64,000 nt of DNA, from NCBI RefSeq assembly GCF_002735705.1, contig NZ_PDZL01000001.1:496001-560000 (forward strand). Reading direction: 5' to 3'. Of this stretch, positions 44,267-54,727 are shown piece by piece. The position numbers were made by a program, and so were the translations under genes. Source of the DNA: Janthinobacterium sp. BJB426 (lineage in GTDB: Bacteria > Pseudomonadota > Gammaproteobacteria > Burkholderiales > Burkholderiaceae_D). Position 1 is the stretch's first letter. Each line of letters opens with the position of its first letter. Below the pieces are notes generated by a model. The model was given only the letters and a program-made list of their open reading frames with translations, made no database searches and was not told the DNA's origin.

Positions 44267-45817
44267 TCAGGTCTGGTTGTCGTTATTGATGCGGTGCATC
44301 AGGGGCCGCAAGGCGGGATAGGCATCGCGGTACAGGGCAAAGGTGCGGCGGTACACCTCGCTGGCCTCCGCTTGTGGCTTGCTGCGCGGCACCAGGGTGA
44401 CCCAGCCCAGCTGGGCCGCTTCCTTGGTGACGAGGCCGGTACCGAGCGCCGCCAGCAAGGCTGCGCCCAGCGCCGCCTCGACGTTTTCCGCGATGGTGTA
44501 GACGGGATAGCCCGTGATGTCGGCAATGATCTGCATCCACAGGGGCGAGTGCGCGGCGCCGCCGACGACGATCAGCTTGTCGTCGAGCGCCACCGTGCCG
44601 GTACCTTTGGCGCCCGCCTCGATATTGTGTTTCAGGGCAAAGCTCACGCCTTCGAGCACGGCGCGATACAGATGGGCGCGGCTGTGGTACAGGCTCAGGC
44701 CCAGGAAGGCGCCGCTGGCCCTGGCATCCCAGATGGGGCTGCGCTCCCCCATCAGATAGGGCAGGAACAGCACGCCTTCCGCGCCGGGCGGTACCGCTTG
44801 CGCCTGCTCTTCCATCAACTGGTGCGCATCGGCATGGCCCAGCCGTCTGGCCGCCTCCACGTCGGCCTGGCAAAACTCGTCGCGGAACCAGCTGACGGAC
44901 GCGCCGGCCGTGATGGCGCCGCCAAACACATACAGGTCGGACTGGCTGTTGAACACGTGCGGCATGCTGATCAGGCCGTGGCGCGCATCGACTTGCTGGT
45001 GGATATAGCCCCAGCACATGCTGGTTCCGATCATCGCCACGTGCTGGCCCGCGCGGCTGGCGCCGGCGGCGAAGGTGGCCACGGCCGCATCGACGCCGCC
45101 GGCGATGACGGGCGTGCCTTCCAGCAAGCCCAACTGCTGGGCCGCCAGCGGCAGCAGCGTGCCCACCACGTCGGACGAGTCGACCAGGCGCTCCGGCATC
45201 ATGCGCGCCGGGATGCCGAGTTCCTCCAGCATAGGGGCCGACCAGCTGCGCGCGGCCAGGTCGTACACGCCGCCGATATTGCCGGCCGAACTATGGTCGA
45301 CGGCCACTTCCCCCGTCAGCAGATAGTTGATGTAGCTGTTCGGCGGCAGGAAGTAGCGCGTGCGGTCCCACACTTCGGGACGGTGGCGCTTGAGCCACAG
45401 CATCTTGGTATAGCCGTAATAGCTGTCGACGCCGTTGCCGGTTACGGCGTACAGCCGTTCCAGGTCGACGTGCTGATTGACCCATTCCACCTCGTCGGTG
45501 GCGCGCCGATCCATCCAGATCAGGCACGGGTGCAGCGGCTGCATGGCGGCATCGACGGGAATGCCGGAGCCGCCATACAGGCTGCTCACGCAGAGGGCCT
45601 TGACGCTCGCGGCCGGCACGCCGCTGGCATGCAGCACTTGCCGCACGCACGCCACCACGGCGTCGTACCACACGGCCGGCCATTGCTCGGCCCACAGGGG
45701 CCGGGGCGTGTCGACCTGGTAGCCGTGCGCATGCTGGGCCACGAGGGTGCCGCCGCTGGTGACGAGCAGGGCCTTGGTGCTTTGCGTGCCGATATCGACA
45801 CCGATGACGTAATCCAT
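44267..45817 (-). CDS. FGGY-family carbohydrate kinase
   Basis: A 516-residue two-domain sugar kinase. It begins DYVIGVDIGTQSTKALLV (phosphate 1 loop) and has LIWMDRRATDEV with an acidic substrate-binding pair, the GGVDAAVATFAAGA second-domain loop and GGAAHSPLWMQIIADITG near the ATP site. The length and motifs resemble xylulokinase and related pentulose or tetrulose kinases. Presumably it phosphorylates the ketose produced by the dehydrogenases of this operon. Substrate is not assignable. It lies 13 bp after the alcohol dehydrogenase gene. Confidence 0.92.
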   Translation of the reverse strand: MDYVIGVDIGTQSTKALLVTSGGTLVAQHAHGYQVDTPRPLWAEQWPAVWYDAVVACVRQVLHASGVPAASVKALCVSSLYGGSGIPVDAAMQPLHPCLIWMDRRATDEVEWVNQHVDLERLYAVTGNGVDSYYGYTKMLWLKRHRPEVWDRTRYFLPPNSYINYLLTGEVAVDHSSAGNIGGVYDLAARSWSAPMLEELGIPARMMPERLVDSSDVVGTLLPLAAQQLGLLEGTPVIAGGVDAAVATFAAGASRAGQHVAMIGTSMCWGYIHQQVDARHGLISMPHVFNSQSDLYVFGGAITAGASVSWFRDEFCQADVEAARRLGHADAHQLMEEQAQAVPPGAEGVLFLPYLMGERSPIWDARASGAFLGLSLYHSRAHLYRAVLEGVSFALKHNIEAGAKGTGTVALDDKLIVVGGAAHSPLWMQIIADITGYPVYTIAENVEAALGAALLAALGTGLVTKEAAQLGWVTLVPRSKPQAEASEVYRRTFALYRDAYPALRPLMHRINNDNQT

Positions 45818-45830
45818 GCCGGTTTCCCCG

Positions 45831-46922
45831 TTAATGTTGTGCCGGTTTCAGCAAGACCTTGATGGAATCGAGCGAGTTGGCCAGTGCGAACGCCTGTTCC
45901 CAGTCTTCCAGCGGAAAGTCGTGCGTGACGATGCCTTTCGAGGTGACCAGGCCCCGTTCCAGCAGGTCGATGGCGACCGGGTAGCAATACGGTCCCAGGT
46001 GGGCGCCGCGCACGTCGAGTTCCTTGCGGTCGCCGATGATGGACCAGTCGGCGCTGGTTTCCTTGCCAAACACGCTGAATTCGACGAAGCGGCCCAGCTT
46101 GCGGATCAGGTTCAAGCCCTGCGTCACGCCGGCCGGCACGCCCGTCGTCTCGATATACACATCGCAGCCGTAGCCGTCCGTCAAGCCGTGGATGATGGCC
46201 AGCGCATCGTCGGTGGCGGGATTGATGGTGACGTGGGCGCCATACTCGCGCGCCAGCGCCAGGCGTTCCGGCACCATGTCGATCACCACCAGTTTTTTGG
46301 GCGTCTTCAGGGCGGCGATCTGCGCCATCATCAGGCCCAGCGGCCCGGCCCCGGCGATCACCACCACGTCGTCGAGCTGCACTTCGGCGCGGTTGACCGT
46401 ATGGATGGCGCACGCCATCGGCTCGATGATGGCGGCGTCTTCCAGCGAAATGCTCTCGGGAATTTTATGCACGAGGGCCGTGGGCGGAATGCGCATGTAT
46501 TCGGCCATGCCGCCATCGGCCACTTCGCGCTGGAAGCCGAAGATATTGTGCACTTCGCACATCCAATATTTGCCCGATTTGCAAAAACGGCACTTGCCGC
46601 AAGGCACGATCTGCTCGGCAATGATGCGGTCGCCCACCTTCACGCCGAAGTGTTCCTCGCCGTGCTCTCCCGCCTCGACCACGTAGCCGAAGAATTCGTG
46701 GCCGGGGATCACGGGCGGCTTGACCCACGATGGCTGGCCGTCGCCGCCCCAGAACATGGCGGCGCCTGAGTGGCATTTGCAGTCGCTGGCGCAGATGCCG
46801 CAGGCGGCGATGCGGATCAGCAACTCGTTCAGGCGTGGCTTGGGGCGGGTGATCTTTTGCAGGCGGTAATCTTTCGGACCGTGGCAAACGACGGCTTGCA
46901 TCTCGACTTCGGTGTACTTCAT
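45831..46922 (-). CDS. Zinc-dependent medium-chain polyol/alcohol dehydrogenase
   Basis: A 363-residue MDR dehydrogenase. It shows a catalytic-zinc site with Cys44 (CGICASD) and GHEFFG (His75, Glu76), a structural-zinc set Cys108, Cys111, Cys114 and Cys122 (CGKCRFCKSGKYWMC), and the NAD loop VIAGAGPLGLMMAQI. Related to sorbitol/threonine/erythritol-type dehydrogenases. In this operon it probably oxidises the imported polyol to a ketose that the FGGY kinase then phosphorylates. It starts 28 bp after the permease stop. Confidence 0.92.
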   Translation of the reverse strand: MKYTEVEMQAVVCHGPKDYRLQKITRPKPRLNELLIRIAACGICASDCKCHSGAAMFWGGDGQPSWVKPPVIPGHEFFGYVVEAGEHGEEHFGVKVGDRIIAEQIVPCGKCRFCKSGKYWMCEVHNIFGFQREVADGGMAEYMRIPPTALVHKIPESISLEDAAIIEPMACAIHTVNRAEVQLDDVVVIAGAGPLGLMMAQIAALKTPKKLVVIDMVPERLALAREYGAHVTINPATDDALAIIHGLTDGYGCDVYIETTGVPAGVTQGLNLIRKLGRFVEFSVFGKETSADWSIIGDRKELDVRGAHLGPYCYPVAIDLLERGLVTSKGIVTHDFPLEDWEQAFALANSLDSIKVLLKPAQH

Positions 46923-46950
46923 GGGAGGCTCCAGGTGATAAAGGTGGTGG

Positions 46951-47958
46951 TCAGGCGCGCTTGCTGCTGTTGCGGCTGATGTAAATGGCGAGCAGGATGA
47001 TCACGCCCTTGATGATGTTTTGCAGGTAGGGCGAGACGCCCATCATGTTCAGGCCGTTATTCAGTACGCCGAGCATGACGGCGCCGATCAGCGTGCCGAC
47101 GATGGAACCGCGCCCGCCCGTGATGGCCGTGCCACCCATGACGACGGCGGCGATGGCGTCCAGTTCGAAGCCGATGCCGGCGTTCGGCTGGCCGCTCATC
47201 AGGCGCGACGTCAGCACCAGGCCCGCGATGGCGGCCGTGCCGCCGCTGATGGCATATACCAGCAGCTTGTAGCGCGCCACGCGCACGCCGCTCAGGCGCG
47301 TCGCTTCCTCGTTGCCGCCGATGGCGTAGATATAGCGGCCCAGCGGCGTGTGGTCGAGCAGCACATAGGCGACGAGGAAGACCAGCAGCATGGCCAGGAT
47401 CGGCGTCTGCACCCCCAGCACCGTGCCGCGGCCAAAGAATTCGAACCAGTCCGGCAAGTCGTTGATCGGGTAGCCGCCCGTGTACAGCAGGGCCAGCCCG
47501 CGCGCGATGCCCATGGTGGCCAGGGTGACGATAATTGGCGGCATCCTGGCGTAGGCGACAAAGAAACCATTGCCCACGCCAAAGGCGATGCCCACGGCCA
47601 GGCCGGCCGCGATGGCCAGCCCGGGCGGCAGGCCCGCCACCATCAGGCCCGCCGTCAAGGTACCCGTCAGCGCCATCACGGAGCCGACGGACAGGTCGAT
47701 GCCGCCGCTGAGGATGGCGCACGTCATGCCGACGGCGATGATGGCGTTGATCGACACTTGCCGGGCGATATTGACCAGGTTATCGCTGGAAAAGAAATGG
47801 TCGGTGGTGGCCGCCATCGCCGCCGACACCAGCAGCAGGCCCAGCAGCGGCAGGAAGGCGGGCGACTGTTTCAGCATGGCCCACAGCCGCCTGGCTGACA
47901 GGGGAGGGGCGGCGCGGCGCGGCGCCGCGAGGGGTTCAGTGTTGACCGGCTGTTGCAT
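46951..47958 (-). CDS. Ribose-type ABC transporter permease (RbsC-like)
   Basis: A 335-residue inner-membrane permease with about eight to ten helices. The family segments [36 protein letters not shown] and [20 protein letters not shown] are clear. The ATG lies inside the end of the ATPase gene (23-bp overlap). It forms a homodimeric channel with the ATPase at 47936. Confidence 0.93.
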   Translation of the reverse strand: MQQPVNTEPLAAPRRAAPPLSARRLWAMLKQSPAFLPLLGLLLVSAAMAATTDHFFSSDNLVNIARQVSINAIIAVGMTCAILSGGIDLSVGSVMALTGTLTAGLMVAGLPPGLAIAAGLAVGIAFGVGNGFFVAYARMPPIIVTLATMGIARGLALLYTGGYPINDLPDWFEFFGRGTVLGVQTPILAMLLVFLVAYVLLDHTPLGRYIYAIGGNEEATRLSGVRVARYKLLVYAISGGTAAIAGLVLTSRLMSGQPNAGIGFELDAIAAVVMGGTAITGGRGSIVGTLIGAVMLGVLNNGLNMMGVSPYLQNIIKGVIILLAIYISRNSSKRA

Positions 47959-49432
47959 GGCGCATTACCTCGCTGGAGTGAATGGACGTGCCTTCCAGCA
48001 TGGCCACGATGGCGCCCTGCTTGAACACGGCGACCCGGTCGCACATGCCGGTGATTTCCGGCAGTTCCGATGAAATCAGAATGATGGAATAGCCATCGCT
48101 GGTGAGGGCGCGCATCAGGCGGTAGATCTCCGCCTTGGCGCCCACGTCGATGCCGCGCGTGGGCTCGTCAAAGATGAGGATCTTGCAGTGATGGTTGAGC
48201 CATCGGGCGATCACCACTTTCTGCTGGTTGCCGCCGCTCAGGGTGCCCACGCGCGTGCCGGGACCGGGCGCCTTGACGCCCACCTTGGCCATCATGGCCC
48301 GCGTGGCGGCCAGCTCGGCCGGGCGGCGTATCAGGCCCGCACCCGTGTATTTCCCCAGGTTATTGATGGACATGTTTTCCCTGATGTCGAAATCGAGGAT
48401 CAGTCCTTCGGTCTTGCGGCTTTCCGGCAACAGGCCTATGCCGTGCCGCAAGGCATCGGCCGGATCGCGCAGGCTGGCGCGCTTGCCGTGGATGCGGATG
48501 TCCTTGTGCCAGGCCGGGTGGGCGCCCATCACGGCCAGCGCCAGTTCCGTGCGGCCGGAACCGACGAGGCCGGCAAAGCCGAGGATTTCGCCCTGCCGCA
48601 GCTCGAAGCTGTTGACGGGGCCATCCCTGGACAGGCGCACGTCGCGGGCCTCGAGCACGATGGCGGGCGAGGCGGGAGGCGCCGGCTTGGCGGGGAAGTT
48701 GGCTTCCAGCTTGCGCCCCACCATCATTTCCACCAACTGGCCGATATCGGTGGCGGCCACGTCCGTCATGCCCACGTACTGGCCATCGCGCAGGACGGTG
48801 ATGCGATCGCACACGTCGAAGATCTCTTCCATGTGATGCGAAATGAAGATCATCGCCACGCCTTGCTGGCGCAGTTCGCGCATGATGGCAAACAGGTGCC
48901 CCGCTTCGCTGGGCGTCAGGGGGGCCGTCGGTTCGTCGAGGATCAGGATGCGGGCATTGAGCGAGAGGGCCTTGCCGATTTCCACGAACTGTTGCTGGGC
49001 AATGCTGAGCTGGCTGACCTCGGCCGACAGGTCGATCTCGATGTTCAGGCGCGCGAAGATGGCTGCCGCTTCCTGCCGCATGGCTTTTTTCGACAGCAGG
49101 CCCAGGGCATTCGCCCGCTCGCGTCCCAGGAAGATGTTTTCCACCGCATTCAGGTAGGGAACCAGGGAAAACTCCTGGAAGATGATGGCGATGCCGGCGG
49201 CGATGGCATCGTTGTAGCTGTGAAAATAGCAGGGCTGGCCATCGACCACGATGCTGCCCGCATCGGGCCGGTAGATGCCGCTGAGAATTTTCATCAGTGT
49301 CGACTTGCCGGCGCCATTTTCACCCAGCAAGGCGTGGATTTCGCCCTGGCGGATGCTCAGGTTAATGTCGTTCAAGGCCTTCACGCCGGGGAAACCCTTG
49401 GTGATGTTTTGTAGCTGCAAGATCGTCTGCAT
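47936..49432 (-). CDS. Ribose-type ABC transporter ATPase (RbsA-like, duplicated NBD)
   Basis: A 498-residue protein with two nucleotide-binding domains. Domain 1 has [31 protein letters not shown] and [15 protein letters not shown]. Domain 2 has a degenerate P-loop [16 protein letters not shown] but intact [15 protein letters not shown] and [14 protein letters not shown]. This is the sugar (CUT2) transporter arrangement. It starts 73 bp after the binding-protein gene. Confidence 0.94.
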   Translation of the reverse strand: MQTILQLQNITKGFPGVKALNDINLSIRQGEIHALLGENGAGKSTLMKILSGIYRPDAGSIVVDGQPCYFHSYNDAIAAGIAIIFQEFSLVPYLNAVENIFLGRERANALGLLSKKAMRQEAAAIFARLNIEIDLSAEVSQLSIAQQQFVEIGKALSLNARILILDEPTAPLTPSEAGHLFAIMRELRQQGVAMIFISHHMEEIFDVCDRITVLRDGQYVGMTDVAATDIGQLVEMMVGRKLEANFPAKPAPPASPAIVLEARDVRLSRDGPVNSFELRQGEILGFAGLVGSGRTELALAVMGAHPAWHKDIRIHGKRASLRDPADALRHGIGLLPESRKTEGLILDFDIRENMSINNLGKYTGAGLIRRPAELAATRAMMAKVGVKAPGPGTRVGTLSGGNQQKVVIARWLNHHCKILIFDEPTRGIDVGAKAEIYRLMRALTSDGYSIILISSELPEITGMCDRVAVFKQGAIVAMLEGTSIHSSEVMRHATAGQH

Positions 49433-49505
49433 GATGGGATCCGGAATAACGGTGAAGCTCCCGCAGCCAGGCCGCGGGAGTGGGCAAGCACGGTGGCTGC
49501 GACGC

Positions 49506-50420
49506 TTACCAGCTGAAGGACTTGGCGCCGGCCTTGTCCACCAGCTTGACGTCGACCGGCACCTGCGCCGGCACGTTGGCGCCCCATTTCTTTGCCATGG
49601 CGATGGCCAGCGCCAGGCGCACCTGGTCGCGCGGGTACTGGGCGGCCGTGGCGATGAACCTGGAATTGGGCTTGAGCATCGCCTTGATGGCTTCCGGCGC
49701 GCCGTCGACGCTGGTCAGTTTCACGTCCTTGCCGCTCGCCTCGATGGCTGACAGCGCGCCCATGGCGCCGCCATCGTTGACGCTGAAAATGCCTTTCAGT
49801 TTGGGCTGCGCCTGCAGGATGTTTTCCGTGACCGTCAAGGCCTGGTCGCGTTCCTGCTTGCCGTTCTGGGTGCTGACGATCTTGATGCCAGGAAATGCTG
49901 CCAGCGCATCCTTGCAGCCGCGCACCCGTTCCAGGATGGGCACGACAGGGATGCCGTCGAGGATCGCCACGTCGCCCTTGCCGTCCAGGCTCTTGGCCAG
50001 GTAGGTGCAGGCCAGCTGGCCCGCATTGAAATTTTTCGAGCCGACAAAAGAATCGACGGGGCCGTTGGCATTCGCATCGACGGCGATGACGATCACGCCA
50101 GCCGCCTTGGCCGCCTTGACGGCCGACTGGATGCCCACCGAATCGGTGGGGTTGAGCAGCAGGATGTCGATCTTTTTCTGGATCATGTCTTCCACGTCGC
50201 TCGTCTGCTTTGCCACATCATGGCGCGCATCGGTGATCACCACCGTGGCGCCGATGCTGGCGGCTGCCTCTTCCAGCGCCTTTTTCATGGTGATGAAATA
50301 CGGATTATTCAGTTCCTGGAAGGACATGCCGATCTTCAGCGGCGCGGCGCTGGCGGGCATGGCCAGGCCGGCGGCGCACAGGGCGGTCGTGGACAGGGCA
50401 AGCAATTTTCTTTTCAACAT
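49506..50420 (-). CDS. Ribose-type periplasmic sugar-binding protein (RbsB-like)
   Basis: A 304-residue CUT2 binding protein. A signal peptide ends near AMPASAAP. The mature part begins [15 protein letters not shown], and [35 protein letters not shown] and [17 protein letters not shown] are the usual type I periplasmic-binding-fold stretches. Two adjacent ATGs exist (50423 and 50420); an AGGAG site stands better to the second. The imported ligand is a sugar or polyol that cannot be named. It lies 89 bp downstream of the AraC regulator gene. Confidence 0.92.
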   Translation of the reverse strand: MLKRKLLALSTTALCAAGLAMPASAAPLKIGMSFQELNNPYFITMKKALEEAAASIGATVVITDARHDVAKQTSDVEDMIQKKIDILLLNPTDSVGIQSAVKAAKAAGVIVIAVDANANGPVDSFVGSKNFNAGQLACTYLAKSLDGKGDVAILDGIPVVPILERVRGCKDALAAFPGIKIVSTQNGKQERDQALTVTENILQAQPKLKGIFSVNDGGAMGALSAIEASGKDVKLTSVDGAPEAIKAMLKPNSRFIATAAQYPRDQVRLALAIAMAKKWGANVPAQVPVDVKLVDKAGAKSFSW

Positions 50421-50509
50421 CATCGTCTCCTGATTTTTAGTATGCATTTTGGGTGTCGTGGCAGCCTTGCCTTGCCTGCTGCCGGGGCATGAAGCGGGAA
50501 GAAGCGAAC

Positions 50510-51388
50510 TCAATTGCCTGGCGCCGCCGTTTTGAGGCCGTCGTAGCGGCGGAATTTCGACGGGGAAATACCCTTGTGCGCGAGGAACTGGCGGTTGAAA
50601 TTGGACAGATTGTTAAAGCCGACCTGGTAGCAGATGTCCGTGATGCTCAAGGCGCTGTTGCTGAGCATTTCGCAGGACAGTTTGATGCGCAGCAAGTTCA
50701 CGTATTGCACAAAGGAAATTCCCGTGTGCTTGCTGAACGAGCGCGAGAAGGAGCTGACGTTTTGTCCGATCAGTTCGGCCAGTTCCGATTCGCGCAGGTC
50801 GGTCGACAGGTTCTTGCCGATATAGGCCAGCGCCAGGTTGATCTTCGACGCCATATAGCTGTGCGGATCGGGCAGGTAGCTGGGGCTGGACAGTTTGCGG
50901 CGCTCGCTGTCGTGCAGCAGCAGTTCCAGCAGCGACAGGAACAGCATGACCCGGCGGCAGCCGCGCGCTTCCAGCAAGGCCTGCATCAGGGGCAGCGCGG
51001 CGGCGCCTGCCTCCGGCGTAAACAACAGGCCGCTGCGCGATTCGTCCAGCAGGGTCACGACCGGCTGCAATTCCGGGAAGGCGGCGATGGCCTTGGCCAT
51101 GAATTCGGCCGTGAATTGCAGGATCAGGCAACGCTGCGGCACCGGCTGGTTATCGGGCAGTTCGCTGACCCAGTTATGCGGCAGGTTGGGGCCGGACATG
51201 ACCAGGTTGCCCGGCTCGAAATCGCCGATATAGTCGCCGACGAAGTACTTGCCGCTGGTGTCGGTGATCAGCTGGATTTCATATTCGGGATGAAAGTGCC
51301 AGCGCACGGTACGGTAGGGGTAGCCGTGCGACCAGGCTGTAAACGATTCATCGGCGGGCACGCAGACGACTTCGAGATCGGGATGCAT
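50510..51388 (-). CDS. AraC-family regulator of sugar operon
   Basis: A 292-residue transcription factor. The N-terminal cupin-like ligand-sensing domain (RTVRWHFHPEYEIQLI, with GNLVMSGPNLPHNWVSE) is followed by a double helix-turn-helix at about 188-285 (ESELAELIGQNVSSFSRSFS and SITDICYQVGFNNLSNFNRQ). It is upstream of and co-directional with the transporter genes, so it may activate the whole operon, sensing the transported sugar. The operator has not been identified. Confidence 0.92.
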   Translation of the reverse strand: MHPDLEVVCVPADESFTAWSHGYPYRTVRWHFHPEYEIQLITDTSGKYFVGDYIGDFEPGNLVMSGPNLPHNWVSELPDNQPVPQRCLILQFTAEFMAKAIAAFPELQPVVTLLDESRSGLLFTPEAGAAALPLMQALLEARGCRRVMLFLSLLELLLHDSERRKLSSPSYLPDPHSYMASKINLALAYIGKNLSTDLRESELAELIGQNVSSFSRSFSKHTGISFVQYVNLLRIKLSCEMLSNSALSITDICYQVGFNNLSNFNRQFLAHKGISPSKFRRYDGLKTAAPGN

Positions 51389-51763
51389 GGCGGGCTCCGC
51401 GCGGGTCAGGCGAGGCGGGGAACAGGACGGCAGGAACGGGGCGTGGCGGCAAGGCGGATGCGTGTCATGGCGTGTCTCCTGCTGGGTTACCGTGCGCTCC
51501 AGCCATGTTGCCGGCTGGGCGGGTTATTGGTTTATGTCCCCATTCTATGCAGGCGAGCGCGGCAGGGCTACCGATTACATGTGCTGAAACCGATACTTTT
51601 TTTGCATTTGCATGGCCGGAGGCGGCCCAGGGTCAAATTTTGTGCATTGCGTCAAATGATTATGAGCAATAACGCGGCAGGGGGATGGCAGGGCGGGGAG
51701 GCGCGCAGCGGCCAGGCGGGCCGCTGCGTGGTCAGGCAGACAGGTGCAGCTTAATGATGCAGC
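51389..51763. other. Intergenic region between araC-type gene and hemL
   Basis: A 375-bp stretch without a supportable gene. It should hold the promoter of the minus-strand sugar operon; a short direct repeat TTTGCATTTGCA stands near 51600. A perfect 10-bp hairpin (51704-51713 with 51719-51728) lies downstream of hemL but lacks a T-tract. Confidence 0.5.
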
Positions 51764-53053
51764 TTAGGCCAGCGTGGCAAACACCTTGCGCGCGGCAGCG
51801 ATGGTGGCGTCGATGACGGCATCGTCGTGCTGCGCCGAGACGAAGCCCGCCTCGAAGGCGGCTGGCGCGAAGTACACGCCTTCGTCCAGCATGGCGTGGA
51901 AGAAGGCGTTGAACTTGCTGCGGTCGCCCGCCATCATTTCCGCGTAGCTGGTCGGTGGCGTGGCGCTGAAATAAATGCCGAACATGCCGCCGATGTAGTC
52001 GGCGCAGAAAACCACGCCCGCTTCCCTGGCGGCGGCGGTCAGGCCTTCGGCCAGACGCTTGGCCGTGGCGCCCAGCTGCTCGTAGAAGCCGGGCTGCTGA
52101 ATCAGTTTCAATGTCGCCATGCCGGCCGCCACGGCGACCGGGTTGCCCGACAAGGTGCCGGCCTGGTAGACGGCGCCCAGCGGCGCCATGTGGTGCATCA
52201 GCGCCGCGCTGCCGCCGAAGGCCGCCACCGGCATGCCGCCGCCGATCACCTTGCCCAACGCCGTGAGATCGGGCTTGATGCCGTACAGCGCCTGCGCGCC
52301 GCCCAAGGCCACGCGCAAGCCGCACATGACTTCATCGAAAATGAGCAGGGCACCGTGCTGCGTGCACAGTTCGCGCATCGCCTGCAGGAATGCCGGCGTG
52401 GCTTTCACCAGGTTCATGTTGCCGGCCACCGGTTCGACGATGACGCAGGCGATTTCCGCGCCGAAGCTGTCGAAGGCGTCTTTCAGCTGTTCCACATTGT
52501 TATAGTCGAGCACCAGGGTGTGCTTCACGAAATCTTCCGGCACGCCGGCCGACGTCGGGTTGCCGAAGGTGAGCAGGCCGCTGCCTGCTTTCACCAGCAG
52601 CGAATCGGCGTGGCCGTGGTAGCAGCCTTCGAACTTGACGATCTTGTCGCGCCCCGTGGCGCCGCGCGCCAGGCGCAGGGCGCTCATGGTCGCTTCCGTG
52701 CCCGACGAGACCAGGCGCACCTGTTCGATCGACGGCACCAGGCGCGTGATTTCCTCGGCCATCAGCACTTCGCCTTCCGTCGGCGCGCCGAACGACAGGC
52801 CCAGCGCGGCCGCATCCTGCACCGCTTTCACCACTTCCGGGTGGGCATGGCCGACGATGGCCGGACCCCAGGAACCGATGTAGTCGATATAGCGCTTGCC
52901 GTCCGCATCCCAGAAGTACGGGCCTTCGGCGCGCGTGATGAAGCGCGGCGTGCCGCCCACGGAGCGGAAGGCGCGCACGGGCGAATTGACGCCGCCTGGC
53001 GTGGTTTTTTGTGCGCGGGCAAACAGGATGTCGTTCTGTGAAGTCGTCGTCAT
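51764..53053 (-). CDS. hemL: Glutamate-1-semialdehyde 2,1-aminomutase
   Basis: PLP enzyme forming 5-aminolevulinate, the precursor of heme and other tetrapyrroles, by the C5 pathway. The 429 residues show [12 protein letters not shown] at the start, the [15 protein letters not shown] cofactor site, the [11 protein letters not shown] segment, and PLP-binding Lys268 ([11 protein letters not shown]). The ATG at 53053 gives the normal N-terminus ([11 protein letters not shown]); the frame extends upstream to 53311 but overlaps thiD and lacks a site. It is 41 bp downstream of thiD. Confidence 0.96.
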   Translation of the reverse strand: MTTTSQNDILFARAQKTTPGGVNSPVRAFRSVGGTPRFITRAEGPYFWDADGKRYIDYIGSWGPAIVGHAHPEVVKAVQDAAALGLSFGAPTEGEVLMAEEITRLVPSIEQVRLVSSGTEATMSALRLARGATGRDKIVKFEGCYHGHADSLLVKAGSGLLTFGNPTSAGVPEDFVKHTLVLDYNNVEQLKDAFDSFGAEIACVIVEPVAGNMNLVKATPAFLQAMRELCTQHGALLIFDEVMCGLRVALGGAQALYGIKPDLTALGKVIGGGMPVAAFGGSAALMHHMAPLGAVYQAGTLSGNPVAVAAGMATLKLIQQPGFYEQLGATAKRLAEGLTAAAREAGVVFCADYIGGMFGIYFSATPPTSYAEMMAGDRSKFNAFFHAMLDEGVYFAPAAFEAGFVSAQHDDAVIDATIAAARKVFATLA

Positions 53054-53094
53054 GATAATCGTGCCTTGAAAGTGGATCGTTGTCTGTGTCGTGA

Positions 53095-53946
53095 TTACTG
53101 TGCGCCCGCCAGGCGCCGGAACAGCCGGTTCGGCACCAGCTTGCCCATGCCGTGGCGCTGCGCGTGGGCCAGCGCGCCGGCCGTGAATTCCTGCGCCGCC
53201 ACGACTATCTGCGGCACATCGTCTTCGTTTTCCGCCAGGGCTAGCAGAGCGGTGGCCGCGGCCGACAGGGTGCTGCCGGCGCCGTTGAAGATACCGGGCA
53301 GGTGCTGCCATTCGTCGTGGCGCACCACGCCGTCTTCGCCGAACAGGGTATTGGCGCGCAGCTTTCCTTCGGCCGTGCCGGACTTGCTGGCGTCGGCCGG
53401 CATGCCGGTGACGAGCACGTATTCGCAGCCCAGCGCCACCAGGTAGTCGACGTCGTTTTGTAATGTGTCGTCCGGGTCGGCGTCGCGCCAGGTCTCGGCC
53501 AGGCGTTCCAGCTCCACCGGCGAGAGCACCAGCAGGGTCGTTTGCGGGATCAGCAGCTGGCGCACGGCCGTGAGGATGTCTTCGTCGTCCATGCCCTGTT
53601 CCGGCAGCGCCGAAATGAAGGGATCGAGGATCAGCGGCACGTTCGGATAGTCGGAGACGATTTCGGCGATGGCCGTGACGTTTTCCACGCTGCCCAGCGC
53701 GCCGATCTTGATGGCGGCCACGGACATGTCTTCCAGCAGCACGCGCGCCTGGTCGGAAACCCAGTCCGGGTCGACCGCCTGCACGTCTTCCACGCGCGCC
53801 GTATCGCTGATCAACAGGCCCGTGGTGACGGACAGTCCATGGCAGCCGAAGGCTGAAAAGGTGGCCAGATCGGCCTGGATGCCGATCGCGCCGACCGGAT
53901 CGGACACGCCGAAGCTTAATATGAGGGGAGAAGTTTGGTTTTGCAC
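53095..53946 (-). CDS. thiD: Hydroxymethylpyrimidine/phosphomethylpyrimidine kinase ThiD
   Basis: Thiamine-pathway ribokinase-fold kinase acting twice on the pyrimidine moiety. The 283 residues show [19 protein letters not shown] (a variant of the family start SGSDPSGGAGIQADLKTF), [29 protein letters not shown], and a C-terminal [16 protein letters not shown] in place of the usual GTGCTLSSA. The altered anion-hole sequence (GAGS) is notable. It diverges from the rubredoxin gene with 57 bp between starts. Confidence 0.88.
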   Translation of the reverse strand: MQNQTSPLILSFGVSDPVGAIGIQADLATFSAFGCHGLSVTTGLLISDTARVEDVQAVDPDWVSDQARVLLEDMSVAAIKIGALGSVENVTAIAEIVSDYPNVPLILDPFISALPEQGMDDEDILTAVRQLLIPQTTLLVLSPVELERLAETWRDADPDDTLQNDVDYLVALGCEYVLVTGMPADASKSGTAEGKLRANTLFGEDGVVRHDEWQHLPGIFNGAGSTLSAAATALLALAENEDDVPQIVVAAQEFTAGALAHAQRHGMGKLVPNRLFRRLAGAQ

Positions 53947-54003
53947 GGCGGGTAGATTAAGATACCTAATTCAGCATTTTACTTGATTGAAGGGTGGCAG
54001 AAC

Positions 54004-54195
54004 GTGAGTAGCAACGAAACAACGCAGCAATTCCAAACGTGGATGTGTCTTATTTGCGGCTGGGTTTATGATGAAGCGGCCGGCTTGCCCGACGAAGACA
54101 TCGCTCCCGGCACGCGTTGGGCCGATGTTCCGATGAACTGGACCTGTCCTGAATGCGGCGCGCGCAAGGATGATTTCGAGATGGTGGCGCTGTAA
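54004..54195 (+). CDS. rubA: Rubredoxin
   Basis: A 63-residue electron carrier with one iron bound by Cys15, Cys18, Cys48 and Cys51 (MCLICGW and TCPECG), of normal rubredoxin layout with a 10-residue N-terminal extension. The GTG at 54004 follows AGGGTGG and is preferred; the frame opens at a TTG at 53983. Rubredoxin next to pilG is a recurrent arrangement in betaproteobacteria. Partners are unknown here; stress reductases or alkane hydroxylase are the usual ones. Confidence 0.92.
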   Translation: MSSNETTQQFQTWMCLICGWVYDEAAGLPDEDIAPGTRWADVPMNWTCPECGARKDDFEMVAL

Positions 54196-54280
54196 TTAAT
54201 CGAAGGCCATGGGATGCCGCTGCCGCACGCAGGTATCGCGGCTGCCTGTGCTATGGTATGAAAGATTGTCGAATAATCAC

Positions 54281-54691
54281 ATGACGCGTCCCTTTTTGCC
54301 CGAGGCGCCGTCCGATGCCGTGACGATACTCGTCATCGACGACAGCGCGACGATACGCAGCGCCGCCGCGAAGATCCTCGGCGAGGCCGGTTATCGCGTG
54401 GTGGTGGCGGAAAACGGCTTCGAGGCCCTGGCCAAGATCGCCGACTGCCAGCCAGCGCTGATCGTGTGCGACATTGTGATGCCGCGCCTGGACGGCTACC
54501 GCACCTGCGCGCTGATCAAGGCCAGTGCGGCTTTCCACGCCACGCCGGTGCTGATGCTGTCGTCGAAGGAGGGCCTGTTCGACCGCGCGCGCGGCGCCAT
54601 GGCAGGCGCCAGCGCCTGCCTGGCCAAGCCGCTGGCGCGCGAGGCGCTGCTGGAGGCCGTGCGGCGGCACCTGGCCGGGCATTTTGACTAA
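54281..54691 (+). CDS. pilG: Response regulator PilG-like (single receiver)
   Basis: A 136-residue CheY-like protein: acidic pocket VIDDSATIR (about 18-26), phospho-acceptor Asp64 (IVCDIVMPRLDGY), conserved Lys in CLAKPL. There is no output domain. In the Pil-Chp system PilG favours pilus extension and cAMP signalling. The first 12 residues are a Pro-rich tail. The ribosome site is weak. It opens the pilus chemosensory operon. Confidence 0.9.
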   Translation: MTRPFLPEAPSDAVTILVIDDSATIRSAAAKILGEAGYRVVVAENGFEALAKIADCQPALIVCDIVMPRLDGYRTCALIKASAAFHATPVLMLSSKEGLFDRARGAMAGASACLAKPLAREALLEAVRRHLAGHFD

Positions 54692-54727
54692 GTGGTTTTA
54701 TTGATTGACAACGCAGCAAGGAAGCAG

